This document shows, piece by piece, positions 42,890 to 52,527 of a DNA stretch of 64,000 nucleotides. The stretch's first letter is position 1. Each line of letters opens with the position of its first letter. The stretch spans positions 62,001-126,000 of the forward strand of contig JAZLLT010000092.1 of the NCBI GenBank assembly GCA_045598325.1. Direction: 5' to 3'. A model generated the notes under the pieces. The model had not been told where the DNA came from. It saw only the letters and a list, made by a program, of their open reading frames with translations, and made no database searches. Both the position numbers and the translations under genes were made by a program. Origin of the DNA: RUG14130 sp045598325. GTDB taxonomy: Bacteria; Bacillota; Clostridia; Christensenellales; Aristaeellaceae.

Positions 42890-44701
42890 TTAGTCTCCGA
42901 TTTCCTCCGTGAGGGAAGCGATCTCGTCGATCATGCCGCCGATCGTCGCGATGGTATCCCTGAGCGCGGCGTCGGTGGTGATGTCGATGCCCGCGATCTT
43001 GGCAAGGTCCGCGGGAGCCATGGTGCCGCCCGCGCGCAGCATCTTCTTCCAGTTTTCGACGGCGGGCGCGCCTTCCTGCTCCATGCGCTTCACCGCCTGC
43101 GTACCCACGGTGAGACCCGCGGAATAGGTGTAGGAGTAAAGGCCCATGTAGTAGTGGGGCTGGCGCATCCAGGTCAGTTCCGCGCCCTCGGTGATCTCCA
43201 CCTCGTCGCCCCAGAACTTTTCGAGGACTTCCCGCTTGATGCGGGAAAGGTCCTCCGCCTGTACGCTGCCGCCCGCGTCGATGATGCGGTAGACTTCCCT
43301 CTGATAGGCGGCTTCGAGCAGATGGGTGACGAAGTTGTGGTAGTAGGTGTTGCCCACCATGCAGGAGAGCACCCAGCGGCGGAAGCGGGGATCGGAATCG
43401 GTCTTCAGCAGGTAGTGCGCCATGATGAGTTCGTTGCAGGTGGACGGCGCCTCCACGATGTAGGTGGACATGTCGGTGTTGAAATAGTTCTGATTTTCAT
43501 CGCAGTACATGCTCTGCCCCGCGTGTCCCAGTTCGTGGGCAAGGGTCAGCACATCGCTCATGCGGCCGTTCCAGGAAAGCAGGATGTAGCAGTTCTGCTT
43601 GTAGACATCGGAGCAGAAGCCGCCGGTCTCCTTGCCCTGATTCCCGGCAAAGTCCACCCAGCGCTGCTCATAGGCGCGTTTCACCATGGCGGTATACTCA
43701 TCGCCCAGCACGGACAGACCCTTTTCGATGTACTCGCGGCTCTTTTCGATGGTGACCTTGGGATCGTAGCCCGCGTCAAGGGGCAGTTTCAAATCGGCGA
43801 AGGTCATCTTGTCCAGATGATAGCGCTCCTTGATGAGGCGGGCGTATTTGCGCATGTGGGGCGCGAGGCGCTCGGTGATCAGGTCGATCTGCCGGTCGTA
43901 CATCTCCCGGGTGACCTTTTGTTCGGACAGCAGATAGTCGAACACGGACGCATATCCCCGCAGGGTCGCGGTGATCTTCTCAGTCTGGCACCGGGCGTTA
44001 TAAGCGTTCGCGGTCACATTTTGGTATTTGCGGATCTCATCGGAAAACGCCTTGAACGCGGCGCGGCGCACGGGCGTGCGGGCGTCATACTCGTAATCGT
44101 CCTCGAATTTGGAGTAGCCCAGCGGATACTTGACTCCGTCCACCTCGAAATCGGGAAACACCATGTCCATGAGTTTCACCGTGTTGTAGGTGCTGTAGGG
44201 CGCGCCGTCGATGGCTTCGGAATAGGCGGCGAGCACGCGTTCCGCCTCGGGCGCCAGCATGTGGGACTTGCGGCGGATGATGTCGGAGAGGTACACCTTC
44301 GCGCCGGGATACAGGTCCGCGGCTCCGTTCAGCACCGCTTCCTCCTGCCGCGCGATCTCGCTCTCCACAAAGGACAGGTCGCTGTCCGCTTCGGTGAGCA
44401 GACGCTCCACACGGCTCAGGCGGCTCTGGTTGTGGCTGTCGTAGAAGTCCACTTCCACGGAAAGGTAGGCGTAGGAACTCACCTTGTCGGAAAGCACCTG
44501 ATACCGCTCATATTCTTTGAGACAATCCGCGATGTTTTTGGCGTCGGTGAGTTTGCCCTTGTAGGTCTCCGTGATGTGCTTTGCGAGAGCGAGCGTCTCG
44601 GTGAGAGAGGCATCCATCTCTTCTTCGCTTTTGAAAATGAGGCTCAGATCCCAGGTCTCATTTACCGGGACTTCGCTTCTCATCAGGAGTTTCTCTTCCA
44701 T
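42890..44701 (-). CDS. pepF: Oligoendopeptidase F (M3 family)
   Basis: A 603-residue cytosolic metallopeptidase that degrades short peptides. The zinc motif is HELGH at 389-393, followed by the downstream Glu in YIVEAPSTCNE. Length matches PepF. The ATG at 44701 has GGGA upstream and begins one base after the folC-side boundary, while the much longer frame upstream is antisense to folC. Fifth-position housekeeping gene cotranscribed with folC. Confidence 0.94.
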   Translation of the reverse strand: MEEKLLMRSEVPVNETWDLSLIFKSEEEMDASLTETLALAKHITETYKGKLTDAKNIADCLKEYERYQVLSDKVSSYAYLSVEVDFYDSHNQSRLSRVERLLTEADSDLSFVESEIARQEEAVLNGAADLYPGAKVYLSDIIRRKSHMLAPEAERVLAAYSEAIDGAPYSTYNTVKLMDMVFPDFEVDGVKYPLGYSKFEDDYEYDARTPVRRAAFKAFSDEIRKYQNVTANAYNARCQTEKITATLRGYASVFDYLLSEQKVTREMYDRQIDLITERLAPHMRKYARLIKERYHLDKMTFADLKLPLDAGYDPKVTIEKSREYIEKGLSVLGDEYTAMVKRAYEQRWVDFAGNQGKETGGFCSDVYKQNCYILLSWNGRMSDVLTLAHELGHAGQSMYCDENQNYFNTDMSTYIVEAPSTCNELIMAHYLLKTDSDPRFRRWVLSCMVGNTYYHNFVTHLLEAAYQREVYRIIDAGGSVQAEDLSRIKREVLEKFWGDEVEITEGAELTWMRQPHYYMGLYSYTYSAGLTVGTQAVKRMEQEGAPAVENWKKMLRAGGTMAPADLAKIAGIDITTDAALRDTIATIGGMIDEIASLTEEIGD

Positions 44702-44702
44702 T

Positions 44703-45971
44703 TTATTCCCTTTCTTCGATGAGGTCGATGACGGCGCCCGCGATGTAGACGCTGCCGCAGGCGATGACGAGACCGTCCTCCCCCGCCAACTGCTTCGCTT
44801 TGTCAAAGGCGTTTTCCACGCCCTCGACCGCGTACACTTCTTTATCTCCATAGTATTCCGCCAGCAGTTCCGGCGCGAGGGCGCGGGGCCAGGAAACGGC
44901 AGTGGTGACCACGGCGTCCGCGAAGGACGCGAAAATCTTCGAGCAGGCTTCGATCTGCTTGTCCTGCATCATGCCTGTGACCACGACTTTTCGCTTACCC
45001 GCGAAGAAGCGGTCGACATACTCCTTGAGGGTACCCGCGCCCTGCGGGTTGTGTCCGCAGTCCACGAGCACATTGCCCCGCTTGTCGAGGCGGCCTGCCC
45101 ACACGGTTTGGGTTACGCCCTTGCACGCCCGGTGCATGTCGATGCCCAGCAGGGACAGGGCGGACAGGGCGAGAGACGCGTTTTTCACCTGATGAAGCCC
45201 CGGCACGCAGATGGTCTGAGTGACGGTCTGACCGGTCGGGAGCGTGCACTGGAAGACGGTCTTATCCGCCTCGCAGAGAAGCACTCTGCCCTCATCGCAG
45301 ATGCGGAAGGGGGCGTTCACCTCCGCGGCGCGCTTTCGGAACACTTCCATGACGCTGTCCTTCCCCGGCATCACGAGGGCGGGAACGGAGGGCTTGAAGA
45401 TGCCCGCTTTCTGGAAGGCGATCTCCTCCTCGGTGTCGCCCAGCACTTTCATGTGGTCCATGCCGATGGCGGCGACGAGCGTGACCGAAGCGGAAAGCAC
45501 ATTCGTGGAATCGAACATGCCGCCCATGCCCACTTCCATGACCGAATAATCCGCGCGCTTGTCCGCGTAGTACAGGCAGGCGCAGGCGGTCAGCAGTTCG
45601 AAGGTGGTGCAGCGGATGTCCTGCCGTGCAAGTTCTTCCGCCTTTTCCCGCACGCGGGACGCCACATCCATAAGGTCCTCGTCGGGAATGGGTTTGCCGT
45701 CATACATAATCCGCTCACCAAAACAGCGCAGATAGGGCGAGGTGAACAGACCCACCTTATACCCGCAGGCGCGCAGGGCACCGTCCAGATACGCGCAGGT
45801 GCTGCCCTTGCCGTTGGTGCCCGCCACATGGAGGATCTTCCCCATGCGCTTATCCGGAGAGCCCAACGCAGACAAGAGCGCACGGGTGTTGGTCAACCCG
45901 TGCTTCTCGCCTTTCCAGCGGGAGCCGTTGATCCAGTCAGCGGCCTCCGCGGCAGATTTGAAATTGTACAT
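44703..45971 (-). CDS. folC: Folylpolyglutamate synthase / dihydrofolate synthase
   Basis: A 422-residue Mur-ligase-family enzyme that adds glutamate to folates. P-loop GTNGKGST at 51-58, the second family motif MEVGMGGMFDSTN near 147-159, and a C-terminal domain with DCGHNPQG near 290-297. The ATG overlaps the trpS stop by one base (TAATG). Folates feed ThyX-type thymidylate synthesis elsewhere in the window, but operon membership here is with trpS. Confidence 0.95.
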   Translation of the reverse strand: MYNFKSAAEAADWINGSRWKGEKHGLTNTRALLSALGSPDKRMGKILHVAGTNGKGSTCAYLDGALRACGYKVGLFTSPYLRCFGERIMYDGKPIPDEDLMDVASRVREKAEELARQDIRCTTFELLTACACLYYADKRADYSVMEVGMGGMFDSTNVLSASVTLVAAIGMDHMKVLGDTEEEIAFQKAGIFKPSVPALVMPGKDSVMEVFRKRAAEVNAPFRICDEGRVLLCEADKTVFQCTLPTGQTVTQTICVPGLHQVKNASLALSALSLLGIDMHRACKGVTQTVWAGRLDKRGNVLVDCGHNPQGAGTLKEYVDRFFAGKRKVVVTGMMQDKQIEACSKIFASFADAVVTTAVSWPRALAPELLAEYYGDKEVYAVEGVENAFDKAKQLAGEDGLVIACGSVYIAGAVIDLIEERE

Positions 45972-46984
45972 TACAGTTTGAGTGCCGCAAGGCCCACCTT
46001 TTTGCGGACCTTCAGCATGGTACGGTAGGCGATAGCCTCGGCGCGTTCACGGCCGGATACCATGACGCCCTCGAGGTACGCCTTGTCGGCATTGATGCGG
46101 TCATACTCGTTCTGGATGGGTTCGAGGGTGGCGATGACGCAGTCCGCGACCGCGTCCTTGAACACGCCGTAGCCCTTACCGTCGTATTCGGCGGTGATCT
46201 CATCCATGGTCTTGCCGGTGAGCGCGCTCATGATGGACATGAGGTTGGCAACGCCGGGCTTGTTTTCGGGATCGTAGATCACGCGGGCATCGCAGTCGGT
46301 GACTGCGCGGCGCAGTTTCTTTCGGATGATGTCGGGCTTGTCGAGGATGGCGATGTAGGTCTCCTCGGGATCGGATTTGCTCATCTTGCGGGTGGGCTCC
46401 TGCAGGCTCATCACGCGGGCGCCGACCTTCGGGAAGTAACCCTCCGGCACAGTGAACACATCGCCGTAGATGCCGTTAAAGCGCTCCGCGATGTCGCGGG
46501 ACAGTTCCAGATGCTGCTTCTGGTCGGCTCCGATGGGCACGAGGTCCGTGCCGTAGAGCAGGATGTCGGCCGCCATCAGCACGGGGTAGGTGAACAGGCC
46601 GGCGTTGATGTTGTCCGCGTGCTTTGCGGACTTGTCCTTGAACTGGGTCATGCGCTGCAGTTCGCCCATGTAGGTGAAACAGTTGAGGATCCAGCCCAGT
46701 TCCGCGTGCTGGGGCACCTGACTCTGGAAATAGATGATATTCTTTTCGGGGTCGAGACCGCTGGCCAGGAAGATGGCCATGGTGCGCAGGCAGGCCTTGC
46801 GCAGGGCGGCGGGATCCTGACGGACGGTGATGGCGTGCATGTCCACGATGGAGTACAGGCAGTCGTACTCATCCTGGAGGATGGAGAAATTGCGCAGCGC
46901 GCCGATGTAGTTGCCCAGGGTCAGATTGCCCGTGGGCTGGATACCGGAAAAAATGCGTTTTTTCTGTTCGATCTGGTTTTCCAT
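45971..46984 (-). CDS. trpS: Tryptophanyl-tRNA synthetase
   Basis: A 337-residue class I synthetase charging tRNA-Trp. PTGNLTLGN at 17-25 is the HIGH-like motif (degenerate, as common in TrpS), and KMSKS is at 200-204. GGAGG stands about 8 bases before the ATG. Located 18 bases after trpB under the Trp T-box, so it is induced by uncharged tRNA-Trp. Confidence 0.97.
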   Translation of the reverse strand: MENQIEQKKRIFSGIQPTGNLTLGNYIGALRNFSILQDEYDCLYSIVDMHAITVRQDPAALRKACLRTMAIFLASGLDPEKNIIYFQSQVPQHAELGWILNCFTYMGELQRMTQFKDKSAKHADNINAGLFTYPVLMAADILLYGTDLVPIGADQKQHLELSRDIAERFNGIYGDVFTVPEGYFPKVGARVMSLQEPTRKMSKSDPEETYIAILDKPDIIRKKLRRAVTDCDARVIYDPENKPGVANLMSIMSALTGKTMDEITAEYDGKGYGVFKDAVADCVIATLEPIQNEYDRINADKAYLEGVMVSGRERAEAIAYRTMLKVRKKVGLAALKL

Positions 46985-47002
46985 TCTGGTTTTCCTCCGA
47001 AA

Positions 47003-48223
47003 TTAGTCCGGGATGCCGTAATGCTCGATGACATAGTCCATGTCCTTGTCGCCTCTGCCGGAGAGGTTGATGAGAACGGAGCCGGTCTTCATGGTCTTGG
47101 CGAGGCGGATGCCGTACGCCACCGCGTGGGCGGATTCGAGGGCGGGGATGATGCCCTCCATGCGGGACAGGGCGAAGAAGGCGTCGACCGCCTCTTTGTC
47201 GTCCACGGTGTCATATTTGACCCTGCCGATCTTCTGCAGGAAGGCGTGCTCGGGGCCGGAAGAGGGATAGTCGAGACCGCTCGCCACGGAATAAACAGGC
47301 GCGGGCTCGCCGTTGGCGTCTTTCAGCATGATGGAGTTGAAGCCCTGCATGATGCCCTCGGTGCCGTATTTGAGGCTGGCGGCGTGATCGCCCAGTTCGG
47401 GACCGCGTCCCAGAGGCTCGACGCCGATGAGTTCCACGGGATCGTTGAGGAAGCCGGAGAACATGCCCATGGAGTTGGAGCCGCCGCCCACGCAGGCGGT
47501 GACCACATCGGGCAGTTCACCCGTCATTTCAAGGAACTGCTCGCGGGCTTCCTCACCGACCACATGCTGGAAATCGCGCACCATCATGGGGAAGGGATGG
47601 GGACCGAGGACGGAGCCGATGCAGTAGATGCAGTCCTTATATTCCTTGCTGTACGCCTCGAACGCCGCGTCGACCGCTTCCTTCAGGGTCTGGTTTCCGT
47701 CGGTCACTTCCACCACGCGGGCACCCAGGATCTTCATGCGGGATACATTGGGCGCCTGCTTTTTGATGTCCACGCTGCCCATGTAGATGTCGCATTCCAG
47801 TCCGAAGTAGGCTGCCGCGGTGGCGAGCGCCACGCCGTGCTGACCCGCTCCGGTCTCGGCGATGATCTTCTTTTTGCCCATGTACGTGGCGAGCAGCGCC
47901 TCGCCCATGCAGTGGTTGAGTTTATGGGCGCCGCTGTGGTTGAGGTCCTCGCGCTTGGCGTACAGCTGCACATGACCCAGAGAATTGGAAAGGCGCTCCA
48001 GATGGCTGATGGGCGTGGGGCGTCCCTGGAATTCCTTGCGGATGCGCCGCAGTTCCGCGATGAACTTGCGGGACTTGCAGATGGTGAAGTACGCCTCGGT
48101 GATGTCCGCCATGGCGGCCTTCAGCTCGTCGGAGATATACACTCCGCCGTAGGGTCCGAAGAAGCCCTTCTCGTCCGGGTAGTTCTTAAAATAGGTATCG
48201 AAATCCACTCCGCCGTAATTCAT
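47003..48223 (-). CDS. trpB: Tryptophan synthase beta subunit
   Basis: A 406-residue TrpB, which condenses indole with serine. The PLP lysine is Lys101 in NHSGAHKLN; GGGSNSMG near 240-247 grips the cofactor phosphate. Length and motifs are of the TrpB1 class. The ATG at 48223 has GGAGGT 4 bases upstream; an earlier in-frame ATG precedes that site. No trpA or other trp genes are in the window: the gene stands alone with trpS under a T-box, so it may use external indole or pair with TrpA encoded elsewhere. Confidence 0.95.
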   Translation of the reverse strand: MNYGGVDFDTYFKNYPDEKGFFGPYGGVYISDELKAAMADITEAYFTICKSRKFIAELRRIRKEFQGRPTPISHLERLSNSLGHVQLYAKREDLNHSGAHKLNHCMGEALLATYMGKKKIIAETGAGQHGVALATAAAYFGLECDIYMGSVDIKKQAPNVSRMKILGARVVEVTDGNQTLKEAVDAAFEAYSKEYKDCIYCIGSVLGPHPFPMMVRDFQHVVGEEAREQFLEMTGELPDVVTACVGGGSNSMGMFSGFLNDPVELIGVEPLGRGPELGDHAASLKYGTEGIMQGFNSIMLKDANGEPAPVYSVASGLDYPSSGPEHAFLQKIGRVKYDTVDDKEAVDAFFALSRMEGIIPALESAHAVAYGIRLAKTMKTGSVLINLSGRGDKDMDYVIEHYGIPD

Positions 48224-48241
48224 AATTACCTCCTGCATAAT

Positions 48242-48500
48242 AAAAACCCGAAGGCCGATGTCTCAGCCTCCGGGACAAAATCAATGATTCTGCGGTGCCA
48301 CCCGTATTGACGCTTTCGCGTCCGCTCCAAGCGACTTTCATCGCCCGGCCTTTGATAACGGAGCGCCCTCTCCGTCTTGCATTTCCGCTCGCCCTCGGAA
48401 GCCCATTCGCCAAGGCCCTTCTTGCCGCGCTCGCACCGCCCGCGGCTCGCTTGGAAGAAGCATTCGATGGTTACTTGCTCTTCGTCAACGGTTTGATGGA
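48242..48500 (-). promoter_or_regulatory. T-box leader, tryptophan type
   Basis: The minus-strand leader of trpB contains the T-box core GGGTGGCACCGC (48292-48303) and then a terminator (CCCGGAGGC with GCCTTCGGG, 48247-48274, followed by TTTTT). Upstream are GC-rich stems of the right length for stem I. A TGG at 48403-48405, in GCGAATGGGC, is a plausible specifier for tryptophan, in line with trpB-trpS downstream. Uncharged tRNA-Trp would stabilise the antiterminator and turn on the operon. Confidence 0.92.
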
Positions 48501-48504
48501 AGAT

Positions 48505-48533
48505 ATATTAGCATCCCGCCATACATTTGTCAA
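48505..48533 (-). promoter_or_regulatory. Promoter of T-box trp operon
   Basis: TTGACA (48528-48533) and TAATAT (48505-48510) with a 17-base spacer on the minus strand, just upstream of the T-box leader. Confidence 0.8.
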
Positions 48534-48668
48534 GCGTTTTGAGAAAATGTTCGGAAATCCGGCATGATTTTCTTCCGCCGCGGGTCCCGGCATTGCCGTG
48601 GTCAGGGGCATCCATGAAAATTTCCCTTCATCGTCAACTTATATTAACACTGCGCGCGGCCGCTTGCC

Positions 48669-48697
48669 TTGACTTTGACGCGGGATGGGCATATAAT
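48669..48697 (+). promoter_or_regulatory. Promoter of nifJ
   Basis: TTGACT (48669-48674) and TATAAT (48692-48697), 17-base spacer. The near-consensus elements and optimal ribosome binding site suggest high expression. Confidence 0.85.
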
Positions 48698-48765
48698 ATA
48701 TAGTATGCAGAGTTATGCTCTCATGTGCATCTGAAATCGAAATTATTTTAAGGAGGTCCTCTACA

Positions 48766-51700
48766 TTGAGCATCAAAAAGACCGTAGACGGCAACACCGC
48801 GGTTAGCCATATCGCGTATGCTTTCAGCGATGTCGCTGCCATCTACCCCATCACTCCCTCCTCCCCCATGGCTGAAGTAGCCGACGAGTGGGCGGCCCAG
48901 GGCCGTACCAACCTGTTCGGTCAGAAGGTCAAGATCGCCGAGATGCAGTCCGAAGCAGGCGCAGCGGGTGCTGTGCACGGCTCTCTGGTCGCCGGCGCTC
49001 TCACCACCACCTTCACCGCTTCTCAGGGCCTGCTGCTGATGATCCCCAACATGTACAAGATCGCCGGTGAGCAGCTTCCCGCCGTGTTCCATGTATCCGC
49101 CCGTGCTCTGGCCTATCACGCCCTGAGCATCTTCGGAGATCATTCCGATGTTATGGCGTGCCGTCAGACCGGTTCCGCCATGCTGGCCCCCAACTCCGTT
49201 CAGGAAGCACAGGATCTGGCTCTGGTCGCCCACCTCGCGACCCTCAAGAGTTCCGTTCCCTTCCTGCATTTCTTCGACGGTTTCCGCACCAGCCACGAAT
49301 ATCAGAAGATCGAAGACATCGCTTACGAAGACATCGCCAAGCTCGTTCCCTGGGACAAGATCGACGAGTTCCGCGCCCGCGCGCTGAATCCCGAACATCC
49401 CCATCAGAACGGCACTGCCCAGAACCCCGACATCTACTTCCAGGGCCGTGAAGCCGCCAACAAGAACTACATCGCCACTCCCGCCATCGTGGAAGAGTGC
49501 ATGAAGCAGGTCGGCAAACTGACCGGAAGAAAGTACAAGCTGTTTGATTATGTCGGCGCCGCCGATGCGGACCGCGTGATCATCGCCATGGGTTCCGGCT
49601 GCGAAGCCATCGAAGAGACCATCAACTACCTGAATGCCAAGGGCGAGAAGCTGGGTCTGGTCAAGGTCCATCTGTTCCGTCCCTTCTCCATGAAGCATTT
49701 CCTCAAGGCCATCCCCGCCACCTGCAAGGCCATCGCGGTTCTCGACAGAACCAAGGAAGCCGGCTCTCTGGGCGAGCCTCTGTACGAGGATGTCTGCTCC
49801 GCTCTGCGCGAAGCCGGCATGAATGACATCGCGGTCGTCGGCGGCCGCTACGGTCTGGGCTCCAAGGAGTTCAACCCCACCATGGTCAAAGCCGTGTACG
49901 ACAACCTGGCCAAGAAGGCCCCCAAGAACCACTTCACCGTCGGCATCATCGACGATGTGACCAACACCAGTCTGAAACTCGGCAAGACTCTGGATGTCGC
50001 CCCCAAGGGCACCGTCTCCTGCATGTTCTACGGTCTGGGTTCCGACGGCACCGTCGGCGCCAACAAGAACTCCATCAAGATCATCGGCGACCACACCGAC
50101 AAGTACGCTCAGGCATACTTCTCCTACGACTCCAAGAAGTCCGGCGGTATCACCGTGAGCCACCTGCGCTTCGGCGACACCCCCATCCAGAGCACCTATC
50201 TGATCGACTCCGCGGACTTCATCGCCTGCCACAACCCCGCCTATGTCACCAAGTATGACATGGTGAGCGCTCTGAAGGTCGGCGGCGTGTTCCTGCTCAA
50301 CTGCCCCTGGACCGCAGAGGAACTGGAAGAGCAGCTGCCCGCTTCCATGAAGAAGACCCTGGCCGAGAAGAAAGCCCGCTTCTACACCATCGACGCCGTG
50401 AAGCTCGCCGCTTCCGTCGGCATGGGCGGACGCATCAACACCACCATGCAGGCCGCGTTCTTCAAACTCGCCGAGATCATCCCCTACGAGAAAGCCGACG
50501 AGTACATGAAGGCATATGCCAAGAAGTCCTACGCCAAGAAGGGCGACGAAGTCGTCAAGATGAACTGGGCCGCCATCGATGTGGCTATCAGCGGTCTGAA
50601 CGAAGTGAAGGTTCCCGCAGAGTGGAAGAACGCCACCACCGGCGCCGTTCCCATGAAGGTCGAGGCCACCGAGTACTTCGATAATGTCATTGCTCCCATC
50701 CTCGCTCAGGAAGGCGACAAACTGCCCGTATCCACCTTCTCCGTCGACGGTTCCGTGCCCACCGGCACCACCAAGTACGAGAAGCGCGGCATCGCGGTGA
50801 AGGTCCCCGAGTGGGATATCACCAAGTGCATCCAGTGCGGCAACTGCTCTCTGGTCTGCCCGCACGCCGCCATCCGTCCTTACCTCATCTCCGAGGAAGA
50901 CCTGAAGAAGGCCCCCGAGACCTTCGCCACCAAGGCCGCCATCGGTCCCAAGTTCAAGGGCTTCGCGTACCGCATGCAGGTTTCCGTTCTGGACTGCACC
51001 GGCTGCGAAAACTGCGTCAATGTCTGCCCCGCCAAGGAAAAGGCTCTTGTCATGAAGCCCCTTGCCACCCAGAAGGCAGAAGAAGCCAATTGGGAATTCG
51101 CTCAGACTCTGCCCGAGTTCAAGGGTGAACTGAATCCCAAGATGGTCAAGGACAGCCAGTTCAAAAAGCCCCTCTTCGAGTTCTCCGGCGCCTGCGCAGG
51201 CTGCGGCGAAACTCCTTATGTCAAACTCATTACCCAGCTGTTCGGTGACCGCATGATGATCGCCAACGCCACCGGCTGCTCCTCCATTTACGGCGGTTCC
51301 GCACCCACCTGCCCCTACACCGTAAACGAAGAAGGCCACGGCCCCGCCTGGGCGAACTCCCTGTTCGAAGACAACGCCGAGTTCGGCTACGGCATGTTCC
51401 TGGCCACCGCTCAGCGCCGCGCCAAGCTGGAAGAGAACCTGCTCAAGGTGAAGGAAGCCGCTGCCGATAAGGCCGAGCTGGTTGCCGCCATCGATGAGTG
51501 GATCGCCGGCAAGGAAGAAGCAGAAGCCTCCAAGAAGGCTGCCGCGAAGCTGATCGCCCTGATGGACGGCTGCGACTGCGAGCTGTGCAAGGCTGTTATG
51601 GCCGACAAGGACCTGCTGGTCAAGAAGAGCCAGTGGATCTTCGGCGGTGACGGCTGGGCCTACGATATCGGCTACGGCGGAGTTGACCATGTTCTGGCCC

Positions 51701-52260
51701 AGAACCAGGATGTCAACATCCTCGTGCTCGACACCGAAGTGTACTCCAATACCGGCGGACAGGCTTCCAAGTCCTCCCCCACCGGCGCCGTTGCGAAGTT
51801 CGCCGCCGCGGGCAAGCGCACCAAGAAGAAGGATCTGGGCATGATGGCAATGTCCTACGGCTATGTGTATGTGGCTCAGGTCGCCATGGGCGCCGACCCC
51901 GCGCAGTTGCTGAAGGCTGTCACCGAGGCTGAAGCCTATCACGGACCTTCCCTCATCATCGCGTACGCTCCCTGCATCAACCACGGCATCAAGATGAATC
52001 AGGCTCAGGCCGAGATCAAGAAGGCAGTGGAAGCCGGCTACTGGCAGCTCTACCGCTTCAATCCCGATAATGAGAATCCCATGACCGTGGACAGCAAGGC
52101 TCCCACCGGATCCTATCAGGACTTCATCAAGGGTGAGAACCGCTACGCTTCCCTGATCCGTCAGTTCCCCGTAGAGGCCGAGAAACTCTTCAGCGCCGCC
52201 GAAGAAGACGCCGCCAAGAGACTCGAAAACTACAAGAAACTGGCCGGCAACAAGGAATAA
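48766..52260 (+). CDS. nifJ: Pyruvate:ferredoxin oxidoreductase
   Basis: A 1164-residue single-chain enzyme that oxidises pyruvate to acetyl-CoA and CO2, reducing ferredoxin; central to clostridial fermentation. Domains: pyruvate-binding N-terminus (AYPITPSSPMAEV-like at about 27-38), CoA-binding domain, gamma domain, two 4Fe-4S ferredoxin motifs (first CIQCGNCSLVC at Cys688, second CTGCENCVNVC at Cys744), then the TPP domain with CAGCGETPY and GDGWAYDIGYGG. The TTG at 48766 is chosen because AAGGAGGT lies 8 bases upstream and the protein N-terminus (SIKKTVDGN) matches the family. Strong codon bias fits high expression. Confidence 0.97.
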   Translation: MSIKKTVDGNTAVSHIAYAFSDVAAIYPITPSSPMAEVADEWAAQGRTNLFGQKVKIAEMQSEAGAAGAVHGSLVAGALTTTFTASQGLLLMIPNMYKIAGEQLPAVFHVSARALAYHALSIFGDHSDVMACRQTGSAMLAPNSVQEAQDLALVAHLATLKSSVPFLHFFDGFRTSHEYQKIEDIAYEDIAKLVPWDKIDEFRARALNPEHPHQNGTAQNPDIYFQGREAANKNYIATPAIVEECMKQVGKLTGRKYKLFDYVGAADADRVIIAMGSGCEAIEETINYLNAKGEKLGLVKVHLFRPFSMKHFLKAIPATCKAIAVLDRTKEAGSLGEPLYEDVCSALREAGMNDIAVVGGRYGLGSKEFNPTMVKAVYDNLAKKAPKNHFTVGIIDDVTNTSLKLGKTLDVAPKGTVSCMFYGLGSDGTVGANKNSIKIIGDHTDKYAQAYFSYDSKKSGGITVSHLRFGDTPIQSTYLIDSADFIACHNPAYVTKYDMVSALKVGGVFLLNCPWTAEELEEQLPASMKKTLAEKKARFYTIDAVKLAASVGMGGRINTTMQAAFFKLAEIIPYEKADEYMKAYAKKSYAKKGDEVVKMNWAAIDVAISGLNEVKVPAEWKNATTGAVPMKVEATEYFDNVIAPILAQEGDKLPVSTFSVDGSVPTGTTKYEKRGIAVKVPEWDITKCIQCGNCSLVCPHAAIRPYLISEEDLKKAPETFATKAAIGPKFKGFAYRMQVSVLDCTGCENCVNVCPAKEKALVMKPLATQKAEEANWEFAQTLPEFKGELNPKMVKDSQFKKPLFEFSGACAGCGETPYVKLITQLFGDRMMIANATGCSSIYGGSAPTCPYTVNEEGHGPAWANSLFEDNAEFGYGMFLATAQRRAKLEENLLKVKEAAADKAELVAAIDEWIAGKEEAEASKKAAAKLIALMDGCDCELCKAVMADKDLLVKKSQWIFGGDGWAYDIGYGGVDHVLAQNQDVNILVLDTEVYSNTGGQASKSSPTGAVAKFAAAGKRTKKKDLGMMAMSYGYVYVAQVAMGADPAQLLKAVTEAEAYHGPSLIIAYAPCINHGIKMNQAQAEIKKAVEAGYWQLYRFNPDNENPMTVDSKAPTGSYQDFIKGENRYASLIRQFPVEAEKLFSAAEEDAAKRLENYKKLAGNKE

Positions 52261-52275
52261 TCCATAATAAAAAGG

Positions 52276-52307
52276 TCGCTCCCGTCGAAAGACGGGAGCG
52301 ATTTTTT
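52276..52307. terminator. Terminator of nifJ
   Basis: A perfect 11 bp stem TCGCTCCCGTC with GACGGGAGCGA, GAAA tetraloop, then TTTTTT. Confidence 0.95.
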
Positions 52308-52331
52308 GCATTGCGCGGTGCAGTCCGACTT

Positions 52332-52526
52332 CTACTTTTTCCTGATTTCTTCCTTTCCGCACTTCTCGCATTTCCAGGTTTCGCAGCAGATGCACTCGTA
52401 GCAGTCGCTGCCGGTCAGATCCTCCACGGCGTTGGGACGATATTCGCAGTCCGAGCAGAACTTACAGGAGATCATCACCCACTTGTGCTCGTTTTCGGGG
52501 CACTCGTTCTTTTGATTGTACAGCAT
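52332..52526 (-). CDS. Small cysteine-rich zinc-binding protein
   Basis: A 64-residue protein with nine cysteines in CxxC-type pairs (CKFCSDC, CYECICC, CEKCGKE), pointing to one or two zinc sites. Its ATG begins right after the stop of the esterase gene with GGAGG in that gene's last codons, so it is translated from the same message. Function unknown; size and Cys spacing resemble small clostridial zinc-ribbon proteins. Confidence 0.65.
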   Translation of the reverse strand: MLYNQKNECPENEHKWVMISCKFCSDCEYRPNAVEDLTGSDCYECICCETWKCEKCGKEEIRKK

Positions 52527-52527
52527 G

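Noticed and set aside
44702..44851. N-terminal 50-codon extension of pepF
   Set aside because: It is arginine/serine-rich, antisense-like sequence inside folC; PepF similarity begins at the ATG at 44701 with a ribosome binding site.
46511..48310. A 599-codon plus-strand frame over trpS and trpB
   Set aside because: Antisense shadow; the real genes carry full catalytic motifs, and the frame would run through the T-box leader.
48748..52395. A 1215-codon open frame on the minus strand antisense to nifJ
   Set aside because: It is the mirror of a strongly biased GC-rich gene; the product has no motifs, while the plus strand encodes a complete pyruvate:ferredoxin oxidoreductase with a promoter and ribosome binding site.
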